Source: Corythucha ciliata (taxonomy: Eukaryota > Arthropoda > Insecta > Hemiptera > Tingidae). From it: a stretch of 64,000 bases of DNA. Below the pieces are notes generated by a model. The model saw nothing but the letters and a program-made list of their open reading frames with translations. It had not been told where the DNA came from and made no database searches. The stretch is taken from positions 13,970,029-14,034,028 of the forward strand of contig CM075942.1 of assembly GCA_038030265.1 (NCBI GenBank). Direction: 5' to 3'. The position numbers and the translations under genes are program-made. Positions 32,511 to 43,247 of the stretch are shown here, piece by piece; position 1 is the first letter of the stretch, and each line of letters begins with the position of its first letter.

Positions 32511-33990
32511 TTTGAAGTATGTATTTTCCTCAATTTTAGCCACGAAATTGCCTCTAAAGTGCGTTTTCTCAATTTTTTCCGCGAATTAGCTCATTTTCTC
32601 ATTTTTAGCTGCGAATCGGCGCTTTTTACAAGCTCTTACCGTGAAGTTGCCTTAAGAATCCGCAAATTAGGTAGCGTTTAAGTGCTCTTTCCCAATTTTA
32701 TCCGCAAATTAGCAATTTTTCTAAATTTAAGCCGTAAATTCGCGCTTTTCTCCATTACAAAAAAAAAAACATTCGTGTTTTTCTCTATTTATTACCCTCG
32801 AATTAGCGCTTTTTCACAGTTTTAGCCGCTTGAATTAGCGCTTTTTCTCAATTTTATTCCCAAAGTTCCCCAAGAATGTGCAAGTTGGGGTATTCTCAAT
32901 TTCAGCTGTGAATTAGCCTTTTTACCCCCAATTTAGCAGTGAATGGGCACATTTTTTAATTTTAGCTGGAAATTATAGCACTTTTTCTCGATTTTATCTG
33001 CAAAATTGAAATGTTTTGTACCTTAGTTGTGAATTAAAGTTTTCCTCCACTTTTAGACGCAAATTCGCGTTTTTCTCCATTTCACGCCGTGAATCGCAGC
33101 GCTTTTTCTCAATTTCAGTCCCAGCCCCGAGAATCCGTGAGTTGGCGTTTTCTGTGAATTCGCGCTTTTTCCCAATGTTTAAAGCTGCCAAATTGTAACA
33201 CTTTATCATAATAGCGTGTTTCTCTATTTTTAGCCTCGAATTCGCGTTGTTCTCTTTTTTATCCTTGAATTAGCGTTTTTCTCATCTTTAGCGCGTGAAT
33301 TAGCGCTTTTCAACTTCAGCCTTAAAGTTGCCCCTAAGAATTGGCGAATTGGCGTTTTCTCTTATTTTCAGCTGTGAATTAGCGTTTTGTTTCTCAATTT
33401 TAGCAGTAAATTAGCACATTTTCTTAATTTTAGCTACGATTTTTAGCGTTTTTTCTCGATTTTATCCGTAAAATTGTAATTTTCATACCTTAGCTGAGTT
33501 TTCCTCCTCTTTTATCTAGACGCGAATTCGCGTTTTTGACTATTTCACCCGTGAATTAGCGCTTTTTCTAAATTTTAGTCCCAATGTTGCCCCGAGAATC
33601 CTTGAGTTGGCGTTTCTCCCTTTTAGCTGTGAATTTGCGCTTGTTCTAAATTTTGAAAGTTGCTAAATTGTAGCGTCTTTATAACGCCACAATTTTAGCT
33701 GTAAATTAGCGTGTTTTTTTTTTTTCAAGACGACGCGAATTTGCGTTTTTCTCTTTTTCATCCTTGAATTAGCGCTTTTCTCAGTTTTAGCTGCGTAAAT
33801 TAGCGCTTTTTCCTAATTTCGCCCCAACAATTCGTGATTTTGCGTTATCTCAATGTCAGCTGTGAATTAGCTAGCGCTTTTTCTTAATATTAACAGCCAT
33901 AAATTTCAGCAATTTTTCTCAATTTCAGCCGCGAATCAGCGTTTTACTCACTTTTACAAGCGAGTTTAGCCATTCGTTTTCATCTTATCT
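32511..33990 (+). repeat. F1 repeat with ~480-bp higher-order tandem periodicity
   Basis: Forward F1 units throughout. From about 32832 a longer pattern repeats: GAATTAGCGCTTTTTCTCAA with CCCAAAGTTCCCCAAGAA, then TCAGCTGTGAATTAGC, ATTGAAATGTTTTGTACC, CCCAGCCCCGAGAATCC, and GCCAAATTGTAACACTTTAT. It restarts at about 33296 and about 33796 (unit lengths about 464 and 500 bp). The third unit is partial. This is a higher-order tandem array. Confidence 0.75.
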
Positions 33991-35327
33991 ACTTGAAAAT
34001 CCCGATTTTTCATCTTCAAGCTATTCAGGGGCCCCCATCCGAACCCCGGATCCGATTTCTAGTTATGCCCCTACCTGCATTCCCACACTTTGCTGTTTTA
34101 TTTGAGTACGAATGATTATCGTTTATTATTTAAAACGAATACTTGCCATATTCTTGTGCCAAAAAAACAACTAAGAAATCAATAATAGTATATGTATACG
34201 CAGGAGCTAAAGTCGTGGCTCTAAAACGCCGTAAAATTTGCCGCGGTACATTACATTACAAGCCCGGCGGGCGAGGCGAGGTAAATCCCCTTCCTACGAG
34301 TGATGTACGACTTTTTTCACGCGACAGCAAGGAAATGATAAAACTGACTTTGACAAATTGACTACTGATTTCTCGTGTCTTTAGTTTAAGAAGACCTTAA
34401 ACGAGATTATAACCCGAGTTCATTTACTCTCCGTACTAGGACGGAAAATATTTTCTGGACTAGTACAGAAAATTTCTCGAATGTCACTGTGCGGTAATGG
34501 TCAATTTCCCAGACATTTTTGGGTACAGAAAATGGCTACTTTCGGAGCATGTCGCTTGAAAAATACTTTAGTTCCTAGGCATGAAAAGAGACACTTTTGG
34601 GACTCATTTGCGGTAAAATGTAATAAAATTCGGTTTTAGTATCATGTGGGATAAAAATAAAATATTATTAGTCAAAAACCTATCAAGAATCAGGCCGTTG
34701 TATACCACATTCAAATCATTCCCTAAATGCTGAAAATTCAAGACTATTGGGCACCTCCATACAATACCTTGCCTTCTCTATTTACTTAAAATTGAGAACT
34801 ACACTACACTTCACCTTCTATTGATGAAAACTAAGGAAGTGATGGTAGTGTAGGGTACGGTGGGGAAGGGAAGGGGGGAAGCGCCTTAATTTTCGCCCCC
34901 CCCTGAACCAAAATACTTCCGCCGCCACTGGTCAATTTTCAACGCAATCAGAGTATTTTAATTTAAGTGCCTGCATGGTCAGTAGAGATAACTCTGCGGG
35001 TCAGTAAATTTTAGGCACTCCCCCACGAAACTAGATTTGTCGCCTTATGGATATCCCCAATAAAATTTTAAGGAGCCAACGGTTAACTAACTAAAAACCA
35101 AATTTCGTGAGGTTGACTCTCTCAAAAAAACAATTCGATGGGGAACGGGGGGCAATTTATCACCTCGTTCTCTTACAATTTAGAACAAAGGAAAATTCAT
35201 TTCATATTTTTTACGCTTTAACATCAAATCGCATAATTTCTGATAGATACAACACAATATTGATTAGTAGAACAAACATTTAAAATTAATTTATCATCTT
35301 GTGTACGTACGAACTGGGTTGAAAAGT
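33991..35327. other. Noncoding DNA, no gene recognised
   Basis: Mostly non-periodic, A/T-rich. CCGCCGCCACTG at about 34919-34930 is the possible right TIR partner of 31962. A few F3 words occur at about 35080-35140. The frame at 34143-34361 shows no domain. Confidence 0.4.
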
Positions 35328-36398
35328 TTAATCTTCCGTGATATTCGCATTTAACGGTGTACTCACTCCGTTACACTCGGCGCTGTCTGGCCGGTCTGTG
35401 CCATGACCGGCAGGCGCTACTTCCTTAAGTCGCAGATTTTCTTTCGTCAGAATCACTACTTTCTCCGTGTATTTCTCTTTTAGCTTGTTGAATAGATCCA
35501 TTTGAGTGAGGTACTCGTTTTTAAGTTTATCATTTAATCTATGAAAAGGGCAAATTGAATCGTTAAAAACGCGTGAACTTGGAAGGTCAGGGGCGGCTGG
35601 CGACGGTCGGGGAATTTTTACTTCATAGCTTCAGCTAGACGATTAACAGCCATGTTGTGGCGTTCTCGTTCTTCTTTGACTTTCTGCTCGATCGAATTTA
35701 AATCTTCGTGTAAATGTTCAATTTCCATGTTGCGAATACTGAGGAGATTCTTTGTTATCCCGATGACATCCTTTAATGACTTTACCTTAAAATTGCAAAA
35801 TAAGTTAGGACGCTTACTACTTTTCTTTTAACGGAGTGCTAGTTACCTGTTGGGACAAGGCTTCATTTTGTCGGTCCAGATTAGCACACAAATTGGTTTT
35901 TTCTCTCAATAATTCAATGAGTTTTATTATGAATTCTTGAAGGTCAACGTTAACTTTGAGCAACCGAGTTTTATCCAGCGGCCCGTCGTTTCCATCATTG
36001 ATTATACTCATGATTTGAGTAGTCAATTCTTTAACGTCAACTTTTGACGACGAATCGTCACCCTCCTCCGAAACATCTTCGGCTGCCCTTTTTGTGTCCT
36101 CATTTGTAGCATCAGTTTTTGCCTCGACTTTTTCTTCCTGTTCCGCTTTGCCGCTGATGCCCTCCTCCGTTACAGAATTTGAAGTGTTTTCCGCTGGTGT
36201 TGCCATATTCCCTTTAGAGTCTCCCATAAGTCCTAACAATAAGATTTATTCTCATTTTGGTTTTGCACGAGCGTGAAATCAATGGCAGCGTACCTGTTTG
36301 AACTTCGTCTGATTCAAGTTGGGACCCGTTCTCATTGGCTGGTGAAACTTGAGAGAATCCCAGCGATGAGCCTGAACTGTGTTGAGAAATCTGACTAC
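35328..36398 (-). CDS. Unrecognised spliced coiled-coil protein, four 3' exons
   Basis: I do not recognise the family. Four exons on the minus strand join in frame with GT-AG introns: 36294-36398, 35847-36232, 35622-35785 and 35328-35538 (stop TAA at 35328-35330), coding for about 287 residues. The first is serine/glutamate-rich (QISQHSSGSSLGFSQVS). The second opens MGDSKGNMATPAE, is strongly acidic, then becomes helical (KTRLLKVNVDLQEFIIKLIE, LREKTNLCANLDRQNEALSQQ). The third and fourth continue a heptad-like coiled coil (NMEIEHLHEDLNSIEQKVKE, NEYLTQMDLFNKLKEKYTEK) and end in a short polar tail. The second exon's ATG could initiate, but the exon before it is open and properly spliced, so the start probably lies further 5' and was not found. 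Introns are 61, 61 and 83 nt. Cytoplasmic scaffold or tether is only a guess from the coiled coil. Confidence 0.8.
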
Positions 36399-37549
36399 CT
36401 GGAAAATGAAAATGATTTTTTTCAATTCAAAAATAAAAAACGTTGGTTGGTCGCAATTTCCGGGAGAAAACTGAGTTTTGGCATCGGGCCAAAATAGTGA
36501 GATATTTTCATGTAAAAGACAATAGAACGAGAGTCGTAGAATACACTCCTTCACTCTTGATTAATGTTCTCAACCTCCAAATTATTTTGCAGTAGTTATG
36601 CCACTGATCAGGATATTAGAGTGGCATAAAGGTCAAGGCTTTCATGGTCTTACCCAGTTTGGTTGGATGAGATTCAATAAAAGATTCAAGCCACGTTTGC
36701 CTAAATAGGCTTCGGCATCCAAAAGTTCGTTCAAGAATTAGATTCCTGACTTGCACTATTTTCACGCGTGAACTCTCGGCCTCCCAGATACACTCTCACC
36801 TTAACGAATAGAAATAAATAAATAAAAACTGTCACCTCCTCTCGATTAAACGCGCAAACGTATAACTTTTTCAATTTTAAAGTCGAACGGCACTGTTTCG
36901 ACGGTGAGCGTACGCGATGTATAACAATATAACGAAACACAATTTTTTAGATAGCGCTTTAGGTGTAGCCGAACGGAATATATGGGTCTGATCTGCCATT
37001 CCTTGCAGGACAGTATGTGTGTAAAGTTGTATGTGAGATCCTGAGGTTAATATAAGAACATTTTCACCAAATCTAATTTTAAATGGTTTGTGTATGAGTG
37101 TGAGGGGTGGGGTTGGGAGCAAGAGACACTTTTGCTTCTTTCTCTGCCTATCCCTTCAGTATTAAAAAAAAAAAAAAAATCCGAGAATATAGAGGCTCCC
37201 CTCAGAGTTGCGTAGCAGTCGGACTAATTTTAACTTCCTCCACCTCGCCCCATCATGCTCTGTTTTAGTGCGTTTTATTTATGTGTGACTAACCAACATG
37301 CAATTAAACATGGGTCATGCTATAATAGGTTTATAGGTTTTTATAGGTTTTGTAGGTTTAGGTTTATAGGCTTTTTGTGTTATAGGTTTTTTCATGTTTC
37401 ATAACCTGAATTCAGTGATCGTTTGGATTTGTATCTATTAGTATATGTAATGGAACGAGCTTCTGCCATTTAATTAGAGATTTTATGGATTCATGTTTCT
37501 GAATTCAGGAAACTAGGAGGCTATAAATTGGAAAAAATTGAATTCACTA
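36399..37549. other. Upstream flank of the coiled-coil gene, with a TAGGTTT minisatellite
   Basis: Possible 5' exon(s) and promoter of the minus-strand gene lie here, but I cannot place them: no ATG with a matching phase-1 donor is convincing. 37325-37400 is a short degenerate tandem of TATAGGTTT-like units. The remainder is unremarkable. Confidence 0.45.
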
Positions 37550-38240
37550 TTTATGGTATACTTTTTACGGCTAAAATTGAGAAAACCCGCTAACGCACTG
37601 TTCATTTGGAGCAAGTTTGCGGCTAAAATTGACAAAAAAACGGTAACGTTTCGTGCGCTTTGTTCATGACCAAAAGTAAAAAAAATCACTCATTCGTGAC
37701 TAAAATTGAGAAAAACGATAACTCTGAGAGAGAAAAAAAAAAAAACGAGAAAACGCCAAATCGCAGTTTCTGGAGGCAGCATTATCATGCCTAAAGATAA
37801 GAAAAGCACTAATTCGAGTCCAGATTACAATAAATCGCATCAATATAAAATTGGGGAAAAACGCTAATTGACGGCAAAAACTGAAAACCCACAGAAACTG
37901 AGAATTCACGGCACAAAATCTTGAAAATGCCGATTCGTGATTTCTGGAGAACACTTTATGACAAATGGATGAAAAAAGCGCTAAAATTCATGACTACTAG
38001 AAAAGAAAAAATCCGGCCAATTCGTTGCTATAAAACAGGAAAAAGCGCTAATTCACGGCTGAAATTCTAAAAGGTCACATTTGCCGCTATAAAATTGAGA
38101 AAAAACTCTAATTTGTGGCTAAAATATTTAATAATTAGTTGCTTTAAAAAAACGCTAATTCATAACTAAAATTGAGATAAAGAGCTAATTCACGGCTAAA
38201 ATAAAAATTAAAAATAAATTAGCAGCTAAAATTAAAGAAA
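37550..38240 (-). repeat. Family F1 repeat, reverse orientation
   Basis: Reverse F1 units (GCGGCTAAAATTGACAAAA, GCGCTAATTCACGGCTG) with the longer variant TTTCTGGAGGCAGC. Frames across it are repeat-derived. Confidence 0.75.
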
Positions 38241-38284
38241 CCCTGTTTAGCTAAAAAAGAGGTAAAAATGTCAGTTCCTAAACC

Positions 38285-38520
38285 TTTGATACAAAAAAAA
38301 AAAAAAAAATTTCGCTCCGGCAGCTGGCGGTCGGAAAGAGTGCATTTCATTTTGTATTCGGATACCCTAAGCCGTCCCAGAAGTAGTAATGTTGAGACCA
38401 TCATTTGTTTCGTTAATGTTTGACCCTCCCTCGTACTGTTTGCTGCCGAGTTTGTTTAAGCTGAACTTAATGGGAATCAAAGGCTATTTCAAAATGGAAT
38501 CATCATACCGAATACAATGC
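38285..38520 (-). mobile_element. Short SINE-like element (family S), copy 2
   Basis: Reverse copy of the sequence at 29320-29462: from a T/A homopolymer end through TTTCGCTCCGGCAGCTGGCG, AGAGTGCATTTCATTTTG, TATTCGGATACC, then GTTTAAGCTGAACTTAATGG and CATACCGAATA. It is longer than copy 1, with about 60 extra bases between the two halves. Confidence 0.7.
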
Positions 38521-38719
38521 TTCTGGAATCAACTGGTGATTTTTAGTGATTTTTTGACGACTTCAAGCCCGATATTCCCCCCCTCCACCTTGACCGATTT
38601 GGCCCAAATGCAATACCGACCGGTGTCTTATGACTACTGATTTTTGTGCCAAAGCACGTTCCGCTAAATTAACTTCTACGAGAGTTATCGTGCTAACAAG
38701 GAAACGGCCATAAAGATAT

Positions 38720-38855
38720 ATATATATAGAAATATATATGAATTCCGGAGACCACTGAATTCGTGTTCTAGAGGTTCTGAAACGTGAAAAAAACATGACA
38801 TGACCCATGTTTGCCACCATCACGACGAGACCAATAGTGCATTGTTTGCGTGCGT
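38720..38855 (-). repeat. Dispersed repeat matching the right end of the window
   Basis: The reverse complement of 63815-63930: GGAGACCACTGAATTCGTG, CTAGAGGTTCTGAAACGTG, GACCCATGTTTGCCACCATC, ACGACGAGACCAATAGTGCA. A short AT dinucleotide run adjoins it in both places. Confidence 0.75.
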
Positions 38856-39069
38856 GTTTCTTTTTTCCGCAGGCCCCTTTTTTGGCACCAACTGAGGGGG
38901 AACAAAATGATGAAAATGAAAAATGAAACAGAGTCGGTTTGGTTGCCTACACGATATGGGAAAGCAGACTCTTGTTAGAGGAGTTATTTGCAATTAAAAT
39001 CTTTATCCCGGCCTAAATTTCATTCATAATTGATTGATCTCGTTCTAACTTATGAGGTTTGACTCGATT

Positions 39070-39245
39070 GTCACATGAATGAAATGCACTTTTCCCGACA
39101 GGCTGCTGTCGGAACAAAACTTTTTTCAGATTACGTTAATTTTCAGATCAGTTACATTAGGTTAAATGGTATGTCACAATTTCATCATTGCGGAATGCGG
39201 AGTGCCTGGGTTCGAATCCGAAATAATTTTTTTTTAATTTTTTTT
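39070..39245 (+). mobile_element. SINE-like repeat with tRNA B-box
   Basis: Homologous to 63635-63800: AAATGCACTTTTCCCGACAG, GCTGCTGTCGGAACAAAAC, TTTTCAGATCAGTTACATTA, AATGGTATGTCACAA, then GTGCCTGGGTTCGAATCC and a T-rich end. GGTTCGAATCC matches the Pol III B-box, so a tRNA-derived SINE is likely. The stem GACAGGCTGCTGTC is partly self-complementary. Confidence 0.65.
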
Positions 39246-39360
39246 TTGTTCCTCCCTTTTTGGCCCGCCTCAGGATTTTTTACTCGAGATTTATTAAGCT
39301 GTAGGCAAATCAAATAAAAGAGACGGCTCAAATTACAATGTCAATGAAATTTTTTGGTAA

Positions 39361-40035
39361 TTGAGTGATCCAGTAAGGCATAGCATTAATTTAATAGCTC
39401 CCCTCCGCCGAGAACACCCCTGCCATATCAACGGATTCGGTTCACTAGGGTCTCATACGGAAGACGAACGATTCACTCTTCAGGCAGCAAATAATTCACC
39501 GATACCCGTCTATGGGACAGAACACAGGAAACTAGACCTTGGAATTCGCCGAACATTTCCGTGGCGTTTCATATCAGCAGACGTAGCACACCCTATCCTT
39601 GGAGCAGATTTTCTTGCTCACTATGGTCTATTAGTGGATCTCCGTAAACGAGAACTCATCGACACCACCACTGGGTTGAGCATGAAAGGACGCCTCATGC
39701 CAACTTTGACATTATCGATACATTCGATACCTCAAGAAATAAAATTCAAGGATATTTTCGAGGAATTTCCGGCTGTGACGAAACCAATGTCAAGAACTCC
39801 AGTCGACAACAAGGGGACGAGAGGACCACCGACTTACTGTAAAGCAAGACGTCTCGCACCTGATAAATATCAAGCAGCCAAGAAAGAGTTCGCACGAATG
39901 GTTGAAGAGGGGGTATGTCGCCCTTCTAGAAGTCCCTGGGCAAGCCCATTACACGTGGTTACCAAGAAGGATGGTTCGCTTCGACCTTGTGGAGACTATC
40001 GTCAATTGAACAGTCGCACAATTCCAGATCGTTAG
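39361..40035 (+). pseudogene. gypsy pol fragment: protease C-terminal half and RT N-terminus
   Basis: The retropepsin part retains its C-terminal half (HPILGADFLAHYGLLVD), but the catalytic D-T/S-G segment is not present upstream. The RT thumb-side lead-in and fingers follow (EEGVCRPSRSPWASPLHVV, KKDGSLRPCGDYRQLN). Reading stops at TAG 40033-40035, directly after the NSRTIPDR motif that normally precedes the palm. The RT palm with its Y-x-D-D motif is missing, through a deletion of roughly 130 codons judged by family length. It cannot encode an active polymerase. Confidence 0.88.
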
Positions 40036-40895
40036 CAAGCGGGATATCTCCACTCAAAGACAGGGTACAAGCGATTCTCGACTTCCCTACGCCAAAAACT
40101 GTCCAAGAATTACGACGTTTCCTTGGAATGATAAACTTTTATCGGAGGAATCTAGTGAACGCGGCAACAATTCAAAAACCTCTCAACGCGTACTTACAGA
40201 CCTCAAAGAAAAACGATAAAACACCAATTCCATGGGACCCGGAAAGTCGAAAAGCGTTCGAAGGTCTGAAGCAACTATTGGCAAATGCATCACAACTTTC
40301 ACACCCAGTACCCGACGCCAAGTTATATCTTAGAACAGACGCCAGTAACTGCGGCATGGGAGCTGTCTTAGAACAATTAGTTGGTAATGTGGTCGAACCT
40401 CTCGGTTTCTTTTCTAAATCCTTCAGCAAAGCCCAACAAAATTATAGTACGTACGATCGCGAGCTCCTCGCTATTTACGAAGCTATTCGCCACTTTCGTT
40501 TCATGTTGGAAGGGAGAGATTTTATAATAATCACCGATCATCAACCTCTGACACACGTTTTCGCTCGTAACTTTTCGACCATCTGTCCACGAAGACTTCG
40601 GTATCTGAATTTCATATCACAGTTTACAACAAAAATCGAATATACGAAAGGGGAAGAAAACGTGGTCGCGGATTCCCTCAGCAGGATAGAAGGAATGTGC
40701 TTGTCAGACGATTACACCTCCTTAGTTTCGGCACAGGAAGCCGATACCACTCTAAAGTCTCTTCTCTCAAAAACAAACTTGCAATTCGAACGCGTGCCTA
40801 TACCGGGTACAGAAGTTCGTTTGTTATGCGAGACTTCAAACGGCACTACTCGCCCTTACTTGCCAGAAGCATATCGAAAGGCTATACCTTTTTGA
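40036..40895 (+). pseudogene. gypsy pol fragment: RT C-terminus and RNase H
   Basis: It resumes in another frame right after the deletion, at the connection motif ISPLKDRVQAI and RRFLGMINFYRR. RNase H follows with its acidic residues in the expected places: LRTDASNCGMGAVLEQ, YDRELLAIYEAIRHFR and FIIITDHQPL. The frame ends at 40895; homology then continues in a different frame, so a small shift lies near 40880. Confidence 0.88.
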
Positions 40896-42057
40896 AGCTC
40901 CACCAACTTAGTCACCCAGGCATCCGCGCCTCGCGACATTTAGTCTCTCAGAGATATTTTTGGCCATCGATGAATAAGGATATTGGAGATTGGGTCCGAC
41001 AATGTATCTCTTGTCAGACGTCTAAGATCACTCGACACACCCACTAACCAGTTGGAATCATCGCTCCTACAATGAGGTTGGAACACGTCCATCTCGATAT
41101 AATTGGGCCTCTACCTCAATCCGATGGAAAGAGATATTGTCTCACGATGGTGGACAGATAACATCCCACTGGGCGGAAGCCATCCCTTTGACCAATATCG
41201 AAAGCAATACCATAGCTAGAAAATTTTATAAACATTGGATTGCACGATTCGGTGTGCCCCTCAAAGTCACAACAGATCAGGGTCAGCAGTTCGAGTCAGA
41301 ACTATTTTACAAATTAACTCAAATGTTGGGCATCAGAAAAATTCGAACTACGCCTTATCACCCTCAAAGTAACGGGGCTATCGAGCGGTGGAATCGTTCT
41401 CTAAAAACGTCGTTGACTGCGTACCTTGATTCCTCTAGCTGGGTTAGGTCGCTCCCCTCGGTTCTTTTAGGACTCCGAACAGCTCTCAACGGAGAAGAAG
41501 GACTCTCAGCTGCAGAGATTCTCTATGCTCAACCATTACGGTTACCAGGAGAATTTTTCGTGAAAACTCCAAACATAAATACGTTCGATGATCTAGCAAA
41601 ATTGATACAACGTGATATCGCCCGAATCAGGGAACCTCCGCATCTTGCCAAAGCCTATGTACCTAAAGATCTGGCAAATTCCACCCACGTCTTCTTACGA
41701 AACGACACTGGGAAGAGAACAATTCAACCACCATATTCTGGGTCTCATAAAATATTGGAACGCGACTCAAAAACAATGAAAATTCAACTACCCAACCGAG
41801 CTATCCTGGTATCACTCGACAGAGTTAAACCGGCCTACGTATTGAAACGACCAGTTGATACATTCCCTTTGACTTCTTCCACGGAACTTTCAACATCTAT
41901 GGAACATCACTCGAACCCTCACTCAGCTGATCTTCAACTTGATACCGAAAATGAGGCACCTTCGGTAGTTAACAACGAGCTTCAACGGCCTCACTATGTA
42001 ACACGGTCAGGGAGGATATCACGCCCTCCGGTTCGTTTCGATCCATGCATCATGTGA
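40880..42057 (+). pseudogene. gypsy pol fragment: integrase
   Basis: The zinc-binding HHCC segment appears (HPGIRASRHLV, CISCQTSK), with a stop codon at 41045-41047 just after it. The core resumes in the same frame (LDIIGPLPQSDG), then shifts frame near 41140-41150 and runs to 42057. The second and third acidic positions are visible in TTDQGQQFES and HPQSNGAIERWNR, and the C-terminal part resembles gypsy integrases. At least two lesions disrupt the reading frame, so this is a pseudogene. Confidence 0.87.
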
Positions 42058-42096
42058 TTATTCCCATTAGCTTTTTAGAAAAGAAGCATTCCACTA

Positions 42097-42378
42097 ATGA
42101 AGTTCGAAGATATCCTCAAGGACCTCCGCGAGTTAAGAGCGCAATGTGAACAACCGGTGCAATATTTCATGAGTCCACAAATACAATGGACCACACCGAA
42201 AAGGATAGATCTCGGCGAGGGAACCGTACAGTACGTACCCACACCACTCGAACAACTAAAGTTGCCCCGCAGGAATCAGACAACACAGACTCCACAACGT
42301 TGGAGGCAGAAAACCAACTCCTTAAGAGGTCAGGTAACAACCATCAACGCAAATACTAAGGCCGTCCAGACCTTCTAA
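42097..42378 (+). CDS. Short frame in the 3' part of the gypsy element, unrecognised
   Basis: 93 codons after the integrase stop, polar and basic with many Q, R and T residues. No membrane segment or signal peptide is visible, so nothing supports an envelope protein. It may be a decayed accessory frame or chance. Low confidence that it is translated. Confidence 0.25.
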   Translation: MKFEDILKDLRELRAQCEQPVQYFMSPQIQWTTPKRIDLGEGTVQYVPTPLEQLKLPRRNQTTQTPQRWRQKTNSLRGQVTTINANTKAVQTF

Positions 42379-42384
42379 AGTATA

Positions 42385-43202
42385 GTATCCACAGTGCGAG
42401 GCAGCTCGCCTCGAATGCCTCGCGGCATCTGCCTCGGGGTGAGGCATGTGTTGTTGAGTTAAATTGTACCCTCGCATGCTCGATGCGAGCACGCGAACCA
42501 CCTTTCAAAGTAGGCAGTAGAAACGTGCCCGCCAACCAGGAAGACCGTTCAAGAGGCAGCCGCTGCCTACATAGTGATGGCTACGATCTTTTAAAAAACA
42601 GCGGCAGAAAAAAAGACGGCACCGCTGGCGGGGCAAACAATTGTTTAGAAATCGGTTGGAATACGGAAACAGGCCTACTACAAGACGTCAGATTTGAAGA
42701 AGATGCGCCAAATTTCGTACGAATGTACAAGCAGGATTTCGAAATTCGAACATTTAGCTCAACTAATAGAGCTCGCCGTGAAAAGAAGTGACACTTATAA
42801 AGTGCTATTACTGTCAGGGAAAGATTAGCTCTTACACTGAGATACCTTGCTACTGGCGATTCGTTTAAAGTTTGCAATATCTTTTTCCGACGATTTTTGT
42901 TATAATATTGTGGGTGTTTTGCATCCCACAATAAACGACGCTGTTCATACAATTTAACTACACCACGAAGTTCTTCATTTTCCATGTCGCGGTTTTGTGT
43001 GCGCTCCGAGGCAAACTAAGCTGGTATCCACTAAACGCACGCCTCACCCCGAGGCTCCTTTGAGCAGCACCTTTTTACCGACAAGCCCCTGCCTCGCGTC
43101 GCACGGTGCGAGGTGAGCGGCTCGCAGCGAGCAACCCCGGTATCCACACTCCGAGCATGCGTCCCGAGGCATTCGAGGCGAGCTGCCTCGCACTGTGGAT
43201 AC
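42385..43202. mobile_element. GC-rich TIR DNA element with 38-bp perfect TIRs, PIF/Harbinger-like remnant
   Basis: 42385-42422 and 43165-43202 are a perfect 38-bp inverted repeat (outer end GTATCCACAGTGCGAGGCAG). Subterminal words also pair (CTCGGGGTGAGGC with GCCTCACCCCGAG). It interrupts the 3' part of the gypsy element. Opposite-strand frames at 42483-42791 (+) and 42581-42985 (-) carry faint homology: the minus frame starts with a MADF-like segment (KLYEQRRLLWDAKHPQYYNK), the plus frame has DAPNFVRMYKQDFE, similar to the start of Harbinger transposases. No clear 3-bp TWA duplication is seen (TA lies at both ends), so superfamily is tentative. Confidence 0.7.
42581..42985 (-). pseudogene. 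MADF-like fragment inside the TIR element
   Basis: The N-terminal ~45 residues (GVVKLYEQRRLLWDAKHPQY, then NKNRRKKIL) fit the start of a MADF domain: hydrophobic-E, L-W/Y-D then HP-Y. After that the reading changes character and aligns to nothing I recognise, so only a fragment survives. MADF proteins are a known second gene of PIF/Harbinger transposons. Confidence 0.45.
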
Positions 43203-43247
43203 CCTGCTTAACACGTGCGGAGCATGATGGAGCAAACTGGGGGGAAG

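Noticed and set aside
31962..34930. A single 3-kb TIR transposon bounded by CAGTGGCGGCGGAA
   Set aside because: Only ~14 bp pair, target duplication is not evident, and the interior is F1 array; kept as a note, not a call.
37325..37400. Interstitial telomeric repeat
   Set aside because: Units read TATAGGTTT-like and are irregular; they do not match the arthropod TTAGG repeat.
42097..42378. Envelope gene of the gypsy element
   Set aside because: No signal peptide, membrane segment or cysteine pattern; only 93 polar codons.
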